The position numbers were made by a program, and so were the translations under genes. Of a DNA stretch of 64,000 bases, positions 47,040-55,194 are shown piece after piece. Position 1 is the first letter of the stretch; every line of letters starts with the position of its first letter. The notes beneath the pieces were generated by a model, which was not told where the DNA came from, made no database searches, and was given only the letters and a program-made list of their open reading frames with translations. Source of the DNA: Ruminococcus sp. UNK.MGS-30 (GTDB lineage: Bacteria; Bacillota; Clostridia; Oscillospirales; Ruminococcaceae); contig LBCK01000001.1 in assembly GCA_000980705.1 (NCBI GenBank), forward strand, positions 744,001 through 808,000. Reading direction: 5' to 3'.

Positions 47040-48524
47040 TCAGCAAAACGGATTCTCCGTCGGATACCGTACACCCTTCGGCTGGTTATACCCGATCTCG
47101 CTCACATCCACACCCAGATACTTGAACACCTCATAGATCGCCTTGCCGTAGTGGCCAAACGCCACTGCGCCGTGGTGCGGAAAATGATGCTCTACCAGCA
47201 CATGGCGATAAAACCGTGCCATTTCCGGAATGGCGAAAATGCCGATCGAACCAAACGAATGCGTTGCCGCCGGCAGCACCTCGCCCTGCGCCACATAGGC
47301 GTTCAGCTTGGCATCCGAAGTGGACTGGAGACGGAAGAAGGTGATGTCTCCCGGCATAATGTCCCCTTCCAGCGTACCCTGTGTGACCTCTTCCGGCAGA
47401 CTCCGTGCCATGATGAGCTGATACTTCATCTCGCAGAACGCCAGCTTTTTGGTGGTGGTGTTGCCGCAGTGGAATCCCATAAAGGTATCATTCAGACGGT
47501 ACGGGAACTTTCCGGCGATCTCATTCTCGTACAGGTCTGCCGGAACGGTGTTGTTGATGTCCAGCAGTGTCACAGCGTCCTCGCTGACCACCGTGCCGAT
47601 AAACTCGCTCAGTGCGCCGTAAATGTCCACCTCGCAGGAAACCGGAATGCCCCGTCCGGTGAGACGGCTGTTCACATAGCATGGCACAAAGCCGAACTGG
47701 GTCTGGAATGCCGGCCAGCACTTCCCTGCAATAGCAACGAATTCCCGGTAGCCCTTGTGTTCCTCGACCCAGTCCAGCAGCGTCAGCTCATACTGCGCCA
47801 GCTTCGGCAGGATCTCCGGCTTTTTGTTGCCGCTGCCCAGCTCTGCCGCCATATCTGCCGCAACTTCGGGGATGCGTGGGTCGTTGTCGTGCTTGTGGAA
47901 CGCCTCGAACAGATCCAGCTCGGAGTTTTCCTCGATCTCGACACCCAGGTTGTACAGCTGCTGGATGGGCGCATTGCAGGCAAGGAAATTGGTGGGACGA
48001 GGGCCGAAAGTGATGATCTTCAGATGGTTCAGCCCGTAGACAGCCCGTGCAATGGGCAGGAAATCGTGGATCATATCGGCGCATTCGCTGGCAGTTCCCA
48101 CCGGATATTCCGGAATGTATGCCTTTACGCCACGCAGTTTCAGATTATAGCTGGCGTTGAGCATACCGCAGTAGGCATCCCCACGGCTGGAGGACAGCAC
48201 GCCGGTGTTTTCCTCGGCAGCGGCACAGAACATCTTCGGACCGTCAAAATGCTTTGCCAGCAGTGTCTCGGCGATCTCCGGACCGAAGTTGCCCAGATAG
48301 ACGCACAGCGCATTGCAGCCGGCTTTTTTCAGATCGTCCAGCGCCTGTACCATGTGGATCTCGCTTTCCACAATGCAGATGGGACATTCGTAAATATCCT
48401 CGGCATTATACTTTTTGGCATAGGCATCCACCAGCGCCTTGCGGCGGTTTACCGACAGGCTCTCCGGAAAGCAGTCACGGCTGACTGCGACAATGCCGAC
48501 TTTCATTTTCGGAATATTTAACAT
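47040..48524 (-). CDS. L-fucose/L-arabinose isomerase family protein
   Basis: A 494-residue aldose-ketose isomerase-family protein. Recognisable parts: MKVGIVAVSRDCFPESLSVNRR at the start, LGNFGPEIAETLLAKHFDGP, LKIITFGPRPTNFLACNAPIQQLY, SCEVDIYGALSEFIGT, FMGFHCGNTTTKKLA and VEHHFPHHGAVAFGHYGKAI. Members convert L-fucose or L-arabinose to the ketose, but many homologues are annotated only to family level. AAAGGAAA precedes ATG 48524. It stands alone in its transcription unit with its own promoter, next to an acetyltransferase on the other strand. Confidence 0.87.
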   Translation of the reverse strand: MLNIPKMKVGIVAVSRDCFPESLSVNRRKALVDAYAKKYNAEDIYECPICIVESEIHMVQALDDLKKAGCNALCVYLGNFGPEIAETLLAKHFDGPKMFCAAAEENTGVLSSSRGDAYCGMLNASYNLKLRGVKAYIPEYPVGTASECADMIHDFLPIARAVYGLNHLKIITFGPRPTNFLACNAPIQQLYNLGVEIEENSELDLFEAFHKHDNDPRIPEVAADMAAELGSGNKKPEILPKLAQYELTLLDWVEEHKGYREFVAIAGKCWPAFQTQFGFVPCYVNSRLTGRGIPVSCEVDIYGALSEFIGTVVSEDAVTLLDINNTVPADLYENEIAGKFPYRLNDTFMGFHCGNTTTKKLAFCEMKYQLIMARSLPEEVTQGTLEGDIMPGDITFFRLQSTSDAKLNAYVAQGEVLPAATHSFGSIGIFAIPEMARFYRHVLVEHHFPHHGAVAFGHYGKAIYEVFKYLGVDVSEIGYNQPKGVRYPTENPFC

Positions 48525-48564
48525 AATGCAGGTTTCCTTTCCAGCACCGGGGTGCGTATTTGAT

Positions 48565-48600
48565 TGATATTATCATAGCACAAATTTAGACGAAATGCAA
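48565..48600 (-). promoter_or_regulatory. Promoter of the isomerase gene with operator-like palindrome
   Basis: The minus strand reads TTGCAT, 17 bases, TATGAT (48572-48600). TGATA-T-TATCA overlaps the -10 and may bind a repressor. Confidence 0.6.
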
Positions 48601-48714
48601 GCAAAAATATATATCAATCGTCTGCACTACTATCAATATCGTATATTTTCCGCACCATTGTGAGAGCCTGGATACTCCATGCAGAAAAAGTGCAGGAAAA
48701 AGCAGAAATTGTAG

Positions 48715-48743
48715 TTGCACCTGTCCCCTGTTTCTGCTATAAT
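48715..48743 (+). promoter_or_regulatory. Promoter of the acetyltransferase gene
   Basis: TTGCAC, 17 bases, TATAAT, about 70 bases before the start. Confidence 0.75.
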
Positions 48744-48813
48744 AGAGGTATCAAAACGCACGGAACTGTATACAGTTCACATTTCTGCGCAGAATAAAAA
48801 GGAGGTAACCCCT

Positions 48814-49431
48814 ATGACCGAAGAACAGAAAATGCTCGCCGGAAAGCTTTACGACCCCAGCGATTCCAGGCTGGAAAAACGGCGGCAGCTGGCGCACCGG
48901 CTGTCCAAGGAATACAACGACACCCTGGAGACGGATGCGGAAAAACGCAAGGCAATCATGGCGGAACTGCTCCCCGACTGCGGCGAAGGCACTTTTTTGC
49001 AGGGACCGCTCCAGTTCGACTATGGCTGCTATACCAAATTCGGCAAGCGCTGCTATGCAAATTTCAACCTGGTGGTTCTGGATGTCTGCCCGGTGGTATT
49101 CGGGGACGACGTATTTATCGGACCGAACTGCTCCTTTGTCTCTCCCATGCACGCCTATCTCCCGGAGGAGCGTAATCTGAAACAGCGTCCCGACGGCTCG
49201 TACTACGACCTGGAATACGGCAAGCCCATTACCGTAGGAAATAACTGCTGGTTCGGCAGCAATGTCACCGTGTGCGGCGGCGTGACCATCGGAGACGGCT
49301 GTGTCATCGGCGCAGGCAGCGTGGTGACCAGAGACATCCCGGCGAACTCCCTGGCAGCAGGCAGCCCCTGCCGTGTCATCCGTCAGATCACGGAACAGGA
49401 CAGCGTCAAACATCACCCGGAGCTGTTCTGA
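48814..49431 (+). CDS. Maltose/galactoside O-acetyltransferase-like hexapeptide transferase
   Basis: A 205-residue acetyl-CoA-dependent O-acetyltransferase of the LacA/Maa group. It has the N-terminal Mac domain (MLAGKLYDPSDSRLEKRRQLAHRLSKEYN) and a left-handed beta-helix (YGCYTKFGKRCYANFNLVVLD, GNNCWFGSNVTVCGGVTIGDGCVIGAGSVV). The catalytic His is in SPMHAY. The C terminus AAGSPCRVIRQI is typical. GGAGGT precedes ATG 48814. Its role is probably acetylation of excess sugars; the exact acceptor is unknown. Confidence 0.92.
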   Translation: MTEEQKMLAGKLYDPSDSRLEKRRQLAHRLSKEYNDTLETDAEKRKAIMAELLPDCGEGTFLQGPLQFDYGCYTKFGKRCYANFNLVVLDVCPVVFGDDVFIGPNCSFVSPMHAYLPEERNLKQRPDGSYYDLEYGKPITVGNNCWFGSNVTVCGGVTIGDGCVIGAGSVVTRDIPANSLAAGSPCRVIRQITEQDSVKHHPELF

Positions 49432-49449
49432 ACCGCACCAGCGGCGCAA

Positions 49450-49465
49450 TGTTTCACGTGAAACA
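49450..49465. other. parS: parS site
   Basis: Perfect TGTTTCACGTGAAACA behind the acetyltransferase gene. Confidence 0.95.
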
Positions 49466-49672
49466 TTCCCAAAGTCTCCTTCCCCAGAGGAAATGCCCGG
49501 CAGGGCAGAGGAGTTGTCCACCCTTTTTGAAAAGAGAAACCGTAGGGGCGAACATTGTTCGCCCGAGACTCCTCCGTCAAGCCTGCGGCTTGCCACCTCC
49601 TCTGTAGAGGAGGCGTTCTCAAATTGTCTCCTCTTCCAGAGGAGATGCCCGACAGGGCAGAGGAGTCGATTC

Positions 49673-49688
49673 TGTTTCACGTGAAACA
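49673..49688. other. parS: parS site
   Basis: Perfect TGTTTCACGTGAAACA 44 bases before the thioredoxin start; the tenth and rightmost perfect site, 22.5 kb from the unwinding element. Confidence 0.95.
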
Positions 49689-49731
49689 ATCCAAAACAGC
49701 CCCCAAAAAACAACCCATGGAGGATAAAACA

Positions 49732-50052
49732 ATGGCAGTTACATTTTTGACCAAAGACAATTTCAAAAGCGAAGTCATGCAGGCGGACAAGCCCGTCCTC
49801 ATCGACTTCTACGCAGACTGGTGCGGTCCGTGCCAGATGGTCTCCCCGATCGTGGACGAGATCTCCGGCGAGCGCAGCGACGTAAAGGTCTGCAAAGTCA
49901 ACGTGGATGAACAGGTGGAACTGGCACAGGCGTTCGGCGTGTCCAGTATCCCCACCCTGGCAGTGATCTCCGGCGGCAAGCTGGTGAACCACGCCGTCGG
50001 CGCACAGCCCAAGTCAGCGATCCTGGATATGCTGGATGCCGCAACCAAATAA
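49732..50052 (+). CDS. trxA: Thioredoxin
   Basis: Cytoplasmic dithiol-disulfide oxidoreductase of 106 residues with the active site DWCGPCQM and the cis-Pro segment SSIPTL. The overall pattern (DKPVLIDFYADWCGPCQMV) is standard. ATG 49732 lies 9 bases after GGAGG; an in-frame ATG at 49717 overlaps that site. No thioredoxin reductase is adjacent. A strong terminator follows. Confidence 0.96.
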   Translation: MAVTFLTKDNFKSEVMQADKPVLIDFYADWCGPCQMVSPIVDEISGERSDVKVCKVNVDEQVELAQAFGVSSIPTLAVISGGKLVNHAVGAQPKSAILDMLDAATK

Positions 50053-50068
50053 TGGATGCACCCATCAA

Positions 50069-50114
50069 AAAAGCACCGATCTGCGAGGTTTTCTCACAGG
50101 TCGGTGCTTTTTGT
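50069..50114. terminator. Bidirectional terminator between trxA and the convergent membrane protein gene
   Basis: AAAAGCACCGA pairs with TCGGTGCTTTT around a loop of about 20 bases that itself can pair (CTGCGAG / CTCACAG). T runs follow on both strands. Confidence 0.85.
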
Positions 50115-50137
50115 GTTATGGGAAAATGTCTCACGAA

Positions 50138-51892
50138 TTACGAGATCATTCCAAGTTTCACGTAGAACAGCGCCGCAAAAACTGCAAAGCCGCCGCAGAG
50201 CGCATAGCCGATGCGGTACAGCCAGCGGCAGACCGGTTTTTCCATCTGCCGCAGCCGCTGAAATGCCAGCCCCAGGAACACTGCTCCGATCACACAGGTG
50301 GGCGTAATGTAGCGGTAGTTCATGGAACAGGTAAAGGGTGCGCTTGCCGCCAGCTGGTAAAAGCTAAACAGCAGCACCCCGTAAAATCCAACCAGAAACA
50401 GCCCCGGCAGTCTGCCCAGCGTCTTGTGTTTGCGCCAGAACATCCACACCATAGCGGCGAATGCGGCGGCAGCCAGAAGAACCTCCGTCCAGAACAGCAC
50501 CACACCCAGACTGAACGCCAGGGGATGTCCGTCCACGGTGTATTGGTTGATGTACTCCCCGAATACGGCATTTTTCAGCAGCGTGATAAGGGGATTGTAT
50601 TCGTTGTAGCCGGATGCGTCATAGTGGAGCCACTGCTCGAAAACCTTTGCCACCTGGTGCGGCGAAAAGTCCAGCGCTCTCGACAAAAAGGACTGGTCGC
50701 CCAGGTACTGGTCGGACTTCACCGACATCTCCTGCACATAGTTCAGCGGCACGCCGAACCGCACCAGATTCCGGATGGGATACCAGAGTCCCAGCGGTGC
50801 GCAGATGCCCAGAAAAGCACCGTATTGCCCGAAAATGCGCCAGTTTTTCGCCTTGCACCGCCGCACCAGAACCACCAGGAACACCGCCCCGATGGGAAAT
50901 GCCGCCAGCGCCACAGACAACTTCGTCATCATTCCCAGCCCCATGTACAGGGCGATTTTCAGAATGCCTTCCCAGGTCTGTTTCTCGTACCATTTCAGCG
51001 TCCAAAGCACTGCTCCGAGCAGAAACGCCACGGACAGCACATCGTTGTTGATGCTGCCGGAAAAGAGGATAAAACTGGGGTGAAATGCGATCACCGCCAG
51101 GGGAAAATACAGCGCCGGACCTTCCAGCCTGAAGTGCCGCAGGATCCGGTAGGCAGTAATGATGACCGCCGTGGCGTAGAACAGCGTCAGCGTTTGCAGG
51201 GATTCCTGCGCTACCTCGCTGCCGATGCCGAACACATTTTCGGAAAGCCACAGCCAGACCGCCGAAATGGCGTGGTGCAGCGGCGGATGGTAGAACTGCC
51301 AGTGATCCCGTGGGTCGAAATCCGGCAGACAGTGATGCTCCAGCAGATACGTGATATAGCCGGCATGATTGTTCTCATCTCCGAAACGCCCCACATCGTG
51401 CTGCCGCCAGGTAATGGGCGTGTAGCACACGTAGAAAAGCCGGAGGAAAAAGCTGCTGCCAATTAAAAACAGGGAGATGCGCCGCCGCTGGTTTTGTACC
51501 TGTTTCCGGGTGAGCCAGAGAATGCCTGCGAGAATGGCACAGCCGCCCAGCATAAGCCACAGCCCCGGATGAACCGCCTTGCGGTACTGCCCTGCACCCA
51601 GCAGCACCAGCACTGTGAAACCGATACCAGCCGCTGCCGCTGGGATGCGTCGATGGGGCTGATAGCGCACCAGCCGCCACAAGAGGTAAAAACCGATGAT
51701 GAGCAGCGCCACCGTCTCCAGCATCAGCGCATTTGCGGGAATCCCGTTTTCTGAACCGAAGTACAGTGGATTCAGCAGCAGGCAAAACAGCAGGCTGCAT
51801 AGATAGGGATGGCGTTCCAGCAGCTGAAAATAGCGGTTGGATTTCGGCGCAGGCAGCACTGCTTTATCCAGGATGTGTTTATTTTTGCTCAT
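50138..51892 (-). CDS. Multi-spanning GT-C-type glycosyltransferase-like membrane protein
   Basis: A 584-residue protein with about 12 membrane helices. The first large extracytoplasmic loop has [22 protein letters not shown] and [14 protein letters not shown]. An acidic motif followed by His-rich loop there is the mark of GT-C and PMT-like enzymes, which take sugar from polyprenyl-phosphate. The C terminus is three or four helices without an extra domain. It overlaps the flavoprotein gene upstream by 14 bases, so the two probably act in one pathway of surface glycan assembly. Donor and acceptor are unknown. Confidence 0.82.
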   Translation of the reverse strand: MSKNKHILDKAVLPAPKSNRYFQLLERHPYLCSLLFCLLLNPLYFGSENGIPANALMLETVALLIIGFYLLWRLVRYQPHRRIPAAAAGIGFTVLVLLGAGQYRKAVHPGLWLMLGGCAILAGILWLTRKQVQNQRRRISLFLIGSSFFLRLFYVCYTPITWRQHDVGRFGDENNHAGYITYLLEHHCLPDFDPRDHWQFYHPPLHHAISAVWLWLSENVFGIGSEVAQESLQTLTLFYATAVIITAYRILRHFRLEGPALYFPLAVIAFHPSFILFSGSINNDVLSVAFLLGAVLWTLKWYEKQTWEGILKIALYMGLGMMTKLSVALAAFPIGAVFLVVLVRRCKAKNWRIFGQYGAFLGICAPLGLWYPIRNLVRFGVPLNYVQEMSVKSDQYLGDQSFLSRALDFSPHQVAKVFEQWLHYDASGYNEYNPLITLLKNAVFGEYINQYTVDGHPLAFSLGVVLFWTEVLLAAAAFAAMVWMFWRKHKTLGRLPGLFLVGFYGVLLFSFYQLAASAPFTCSMNYRYITPTCVIGAVFLGLAFQRLRQMEKPVCRWLYRIGYALCGGFAVFAALFYVKLGMIS

Positions 51893-53432
51893 GGTATTCC
51901 TTTTCCTGGTTGACGTTCCAGACAGCGCCCTTGTCTGTGGAGTTGTGCTTGATGGCGTCAGCGGCGTGGATCGCCGTCAGCATGGAGTGATCCATATTAT
52001 TGTAGCGGTGCTGTCCGTTTCTGCCCACGCAGAACAGATTGTCGAAGGTGTTCAGATAATCCACGACCTGGTCGAACTGGGCATAGGTGTCAAAATACGC
52101 CGGGTATGCCTTCTTGACCTTTTCCCGGTGCGCATCCAGAACAGCGCCTTCGGTGATGACGCCCATCTTGGTCAGTTCCTTGACGGCGAAGTCCACGCAT
52201 TCCTGATCGCTCATATTCCAGAAGTCGTCCCCTTCTGCACAGAAATATTCCAGACCGATCCAAACGGTTTCCTCCGGCTTTTCCACCATATAAGGAGACC
52301 AGTTGTTGAATATCTGGATTCGACCCAGTTTGACACCCTTGTCCTGGACATAGATCCAGCAATCCGGTACAATATTGCCCAGTGTCGGAGTCCCAGTTTG
52401 ATTGACCAGATTCAGCTTGTTCACCAGCAGTCCCACGGTGACAAAGTCCCGGTACGGGAGACCTGCGGCGATGCGCTGCACCTCGGTGTTATCGCAGCCG
52501 TCCATGCCGGCGATGAGATCCTGAATCGGCATAGACGAAATGAAGATGTCGCCGGTGATGGTCTTGCTGCCCTCCGGCGTCTCACAGACCACAGAAGTCA
52601 CCTTGCCGTTTTCGGTGTGGATGGTCTTTACAGCGTGGTGATACAGGATGCGGCAGCCCTTTTCCTCTGCCTTGTGTCCCACCAGTTCCCAGAGCTGACC
52701 CGGACCGTATTTCGGATACCAGAACTGTTCGATCAGCGAAGTCTCAGCGTTTTCGTTGTTTTTCTTGCCTGAGCGCTTGGAGATCATGTCTTTCAGCACT
52801 GCCCGGATGGACAGCCCCTTAACACGCTGTGCGCCCCAGTCGGCAGAGATCTCGCTGGGGTGTCTGCCCCAGAGCTTTTCGGTGTATCCCTCGAAGAACA
52901 TCCCGTACAGCACCTTGCCGAACCGGTTGATGTAGAAGTTTTCCAGATTGGTCTCCGGCTTTTTCGAGATGCACGAACCCAGATAGCTGAATCCGGCTTT
53001 CATGGTGGTGGCAAAACCCATGCTCTGGATGGTGTTCTTGTTCATGGTCACCGGATAGTCGAAGAAGTGCTTGTTGAAGTAGATGCGGGAGACCCGGTCA
53101 CGCACCAGCATGACCACGTCGTCCTTTTCCGGATCGGGACCGCCTTTTTCCAGGGGCTTTTCCCGTCCCAGCTTTTTGTCGTCATAGGACGGCGCCCCCT
53201 GAATGGGCATCAGATCTGCCCACCACTGCATAACGGTGTCGTCCTTGGAGAAGAACCGGTGACCGCCGATGTCCATGCGGTTGCCGTGATAGCGCACCGT
53301 CTGGGAGATACCGCCCAGAACGCCGCTTTCCTCCAGGATCGTTACGTCATATTCGTTTTCGGTATCCTTGAGCAGTTCATATGCCGCCGTCAGACCAGCC
53401 GGACCGCCGCCTAAAATGATGATTTTTTTCAT
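51879..53432 (-). CDS. UDP-galactopyranose mutase-like FAD-dependent oxidoreductase
   Basis: A 517-residue flavoprotein. The dinucleotide-binding site is [18 protein letters not shown], and the second FAD contact is [10 protein letters not shown]. Middle segments such as [20 protein letters not shown] and [22 protein letters not shown] resemble UDP-galactopyranose mutase and related amine oxidase-fold proteins; the C terminus [29 protein letters not shown] binds the flavin. True mutases are about 370-390 residues, so this longer form may have another sugar-nucleotide substrate or redox role. GAGG lies 9 bases upstream of ATG 53432. Confidence 0.85.
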   Translation of the reverse strand: MKKIIILGGGPAGLTAAYELLKDTENEYDVTILEESGVLGGISQTVRYHGNRMDIGGHRFFSKDDTVMQWWADLMPIQGAPSYDDKKLGREKPLEKGGPDPEKDDVVMLVRDRVSRIYFNKHFFDYPVTMNKNTIQSMGFATTMKAGFSYLGSCISKKPETNLENFYINRFGKVLYGMFFEGYTEKLWGRHPSEISADWGAQRVKGLSIRAVLKDMISKRSGKKNNENAETSLIEQFWYPKYGPGQLWELVGHKAEEKGCRILYHHAVKTIHTENGKVTSVVCETPEGSKTITGDIFISSMPIQDLIAGMDGCDNTEVQRIAAGLPYRDFVTVGLLVNKLNLVNQTGTPTLGNIVPDCWIYVQDKGVKLGRIQIFNNWSPYMVEKPEETVWIGLEYFCAEGDDFWNMSDQECVDFAVKELTKMGVITEGAVLDAHREKVKKAYPAYFDTYAQFDQVVDYLNTFDNLFCVGRNGQHRYNNMDHSMLTAIHAADAIKHNSTDKGAVWNVNQEKEYHEQK

Positions 53433-53460
53433 GTTGTAGTCCTCGTTGTAATTTGGATTT

Positions 53461-53536
53461 GGAAATTATTTTGAAAATTTCCATAAACACGAAAGGTGTA
53501 GTTTTTTCACAATAATATAAAATAGACACACCTTTC
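53461..53536 (-). promoter_or_regulatory. Structured 5' leader of the flavoprotein operon
   Basis: Two inverted repeats lie in the leader: GGAAATT/AATTTCC (53461-53482) and GAAAGGTGT/ACACCTTTC (53491-53499 with 53528-53536) around an AT-rich loop. They may form RNA hairpins affecting translation or stability. Confidence 0.45.
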
Positions 53537-53543
53537 TTATTTT

Positions 53544-53572
53544 ATCATAACATAGAAACTGTGCTTTGTCAA
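53544..53572 (-). promoter_or_regulatory. Promoter of the flavoprotein operon
   Basis: The minus strand reads TTGACA, 17 bases, TATGAT, about 110 bases before the start. Confidence 0.75.
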
Positions 53573-53583
53573 TGCGGCGGCGA

Positions 53584-53620
53584 TAAAAAAACTCCGGTCT
53601 GCCATTATACAGACCGGAGC
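53584..53620 (-). terminator. Intrinsic terminator
   Basis: CTCCGGTCTG (53592-53601) pairs with CAGACCGGAG (53610-53619); seven T follow on the minus strand. It lies behind the first antisense RNA unit and insulates the flavoprotein promoter. Confidence 0.82.
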
Positions 53621-53636
53621 TTTAACGATTGCAAAA

Positions 53637-53762
53637 AGAAATAACCGCCCTCAGCGACCAAACTAGAGACGGTTAATTCTTTACTTTATTTGACATGGGA
53701 GCAACCGTCTGCCGGTATGCTCTTTCTATTTTTATTATACTTAAATCCATCCGGTTTGTCAA
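53637..53762 (-). ncRNA. Candidate small RNA, first copy (solitary antitoxin-type RNA)
   Basis: The minus strand has a consensus promoter TTGACA-17-TATAAT (53734-53762). The transcript would run from about 53727 to the AACCGCCC/GACGG..TT hairpin near 53641-53678, about 90 bases. The unit is closely related to the second copy at 53980-54098, but no toxin frame lies opposite it. On the plus strand the same DNA carries a T-tailed hairpin (ATCCGG...ACCGGATTTTTT, 53742-53782). Confidence 0.6.
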
Positions 53763-53794
53763 GGGGCAGACCGGATTTTTTGTGTATCTCCGGC

Positions 53795-53824
53795 TTGACA
53801 GTTTTCGGCAGAATATGCTATAAT
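53795..53824 (+). promoter_or_regulatory. Promoter of the small toxin-like gene
   Basis: TTGACA, 18 bases, TATAAT, about 80 bases before the 27-residue frame. Confidence 0.78.
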
Positions 53825-53902
53825 AACAATCAGAGTGCATTGGAACGGGTACATAGTATGTATTCGGCGGTCTAATCCTGCTCCCGGAAGGGAGTGATTG
53901 CG

Positions 53903-53986
53903 ATGACTTGGATGGAGTTTTTTGCTTTGTGCAATGTTGTATGCGATATCATTTTGATCTTGCAAAACCGCAATAAACGGAAATAA
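53903..53986 (+). CDS. 27-residue hydrophobic peptide, candidate type I toxin
   Basis: Short frame starting MTWMEFF, with a single hydrophobic helix (FALCNVVCDIILIL) and basic tail NRNKRK. This is the plan of membrane-acting type I toxins and the small holin-like toxin peptides of Firmicutes. A good ribosome site GGAAGGGAG lies 8-9 bases upstream, and a consensus promoter precedes it with an 80-base leader. The stop codon lies inside a hairpin (AAATAACCG / CGGTTATTT) shared with an opposing small RNA whose promoter starts at 54098. That overlap would allow antisense control, as in txpA/RatA or bsrG/SR4. No exact family is recognised. It is immediately downstream of the phage-like module. Confidence 0.68.
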   Translation: MTWMEFFALCNVVCDIILILQNRNKRK

Positions 53987-54098
53987 CCGCCCCGAGCTAC
54001 CAACTTGGACGGTTATTTCTTAGCTAACCATTGGGAGCAGACCGTTTCCGATGCGCTCTTTCTATTTTTATTATACTTAAATCCATCCGGTTTGTCAA
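53980..54098 (-). ncRNA. Candidate antisense antitoxin RNA, second copy
   Basis: Minus-strand promoter TTGACA-17-TATAAT (54070-54098). The RNA would start near 54063 and end at the hairpin AAATAACCG/CGGTTATTT (53981-54018), which is also the 3' end of the toxin message. On the plus strand a T-tailed hairpin (ATCCGG...ACCGGATTTTTTT to 54118) can end a longer toxin message that covers the whole antisense RNA. Confidence 0.65.
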
Positions 54099-54156
54099 GT
54101 AGCAGACCGGATTTTTTTATTCTTTTCCACACCTCACTGTGGAAAGTACTCACCCG

Positions 54157-55050
54157 TCACGTCATCCGAAACGCCCCGTTCTGTTCCGGTGCATCCGGCC
54201 GCTTTAGCTGTGCCTGACAGAGATGTTTCTGTCGGGTGCGGAGCGTCTCCCGGAATGCCAGCAGTTCTTCCGGATTCATGCGCTCCACTGCCGCCGAAAC
54301 AGCATCCTTTTCCGTGCAGCCCTCTACCAGAAACCGCAGCCGCACCACATCCTGCCGCAGTGCATTCTGCATGCGGTTCAGCAAAACGTCCCGGTTTTGC
54401 AGCTGCTGTTCCAGTTGTTTGCAGCGCTGTGCGCCGTCCGTCTCCGAGCGGAACTGCTTGGTGACGCCTGCCTCACGCTGCGCCGGCACAGCCACAAAGC
54501 TCCACTCATAGGCATCCGTCACATCTCCCAGCACCACATGACAAAGCTTGTCTCCGTACCGCTGCCCTATCCGGTGGGAACAGGGGGAATTCCTGCGGTC
54601 GCTGCCGCAGACGGAGCAGGTCTGGGATGCTGCCGCACAGGAGATGCTCACTTCCTTCTTGATGCCGCCGTCAATTTCCCGGATCAGATCCCGGTTGGCA
54701 TCGGTGCGCACCATGTAGGCGTGTCCTTTCAAAAAGGTATACACCTCGCCGGCAGCCGTGATGCGTTCCGGATCCTGTACCAGTTCTGCCGCATAGAGCC
54801 GTGCCGTCTGGTTCTCTCCCTTGGGGTTGTGGTCAAAAATGCCCGTTTTTCCGACAAAAAGCGTTTTCAGCTGTTCCAGCGCCTCCAAAGAAAAACGCTC
54901 GCCGTCCCGGTCGATCTCATTGTCGCACAGCCGTACATCAAAGAGAAACACCTCTTCCTGGGTCAGCGTGCGTCGGGTAAACTGGTTCAGCTGCGCCAGC
55001 CTAACCTCCATCTCCTCTGTACCGGGATTTTCCGTCTTGTTTTCTGCCAT
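54157..55050 (-). CDS. Prohead protease-like phage protein with Cys-rich insert
   Basis: A 297-residue protein, last gene of the phage-like module. The N-terminal half matches the pattern of phage prohead maturation proteases: VFLFDVRLCDNEIDRDGERF, a candidate catalytic His in GIFDHNPKG (H74), IDGGIKKEVSIS with a candidate Ser (S136) and YEWSFVAVPAQREAG. Between the last two lies a Cys/His cluster (C138, C145, C148, C157, H159, C170) that may bind zinc. The C-terminal third is a coiled coil (about 205-270), as in protease-scaffold fusions. Family placement is by motif order and context only. Spacing behind the capsid gene is 144 bases. Confidence 0.7.
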   Translation of the reverse strand: MAENKTENPGTEEMEVRLAQLNQFTRRTLTQEEVFLFDVRLCDNEIDRDGERFSLEALEQLKTLFVGKTGIFDHNPKGENQTARLYAAELVQDPERITAAGEVYTFLKGHAYMVRTDANRDLIREIDGGIKKEVSISCAAASQTCSVCGSDRRNSPCSHRIGQRYGDKLCHVVLGDVTDAYEWSFVAVPAQREAGVTKQFRSETDGAQRCKQLEQQLQNRDVLLNRMQNALRQDVVRLRFLVEGCTEKDAVSAAVERMNPEELLAFRETLRTRQKHLCQAQLKRPDAPEQNGAFRMT

Positions 55051-55151
55051 TCTGTTCTTCTCCTCTCTGCTGTACTGTTTTCCACCCCTGTGGAAAACCC
55101 ACCCGTTTCACAATCTCCCGCCCGTACAGCACTTTCCACATACTTTCCACT

Positions 55152-55165
55152 TTTCCACGTGGAAA
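55152..55165. other. parS-like palindrome TTTCCACGTGGAAA
   Basis: A 14-base perfect palindrome upstream of the protease-like gene. Its core CCACGTGG matches Bacillus-type parS, but the outer bases differ. Several TTTTCCAC motifs lie beside it. Probably not a true ParB site. Confidence 0.35.
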
Positions 55166-55194
55166 GATAAGTCACCTTTTTCGAGTGTCTTTCA

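Larger units (their letters stand above)
49432..49731. repeat. Two parS sites flanking R2 and R1 repeats
   Basis: parS at 49450-49465, R2 at about 49478-49512, R1 near 49547-49565, a second R2 at about 49585-49665, and parS at 49673-49688. The trxA ribosome site follows. Confidence 0.85.
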
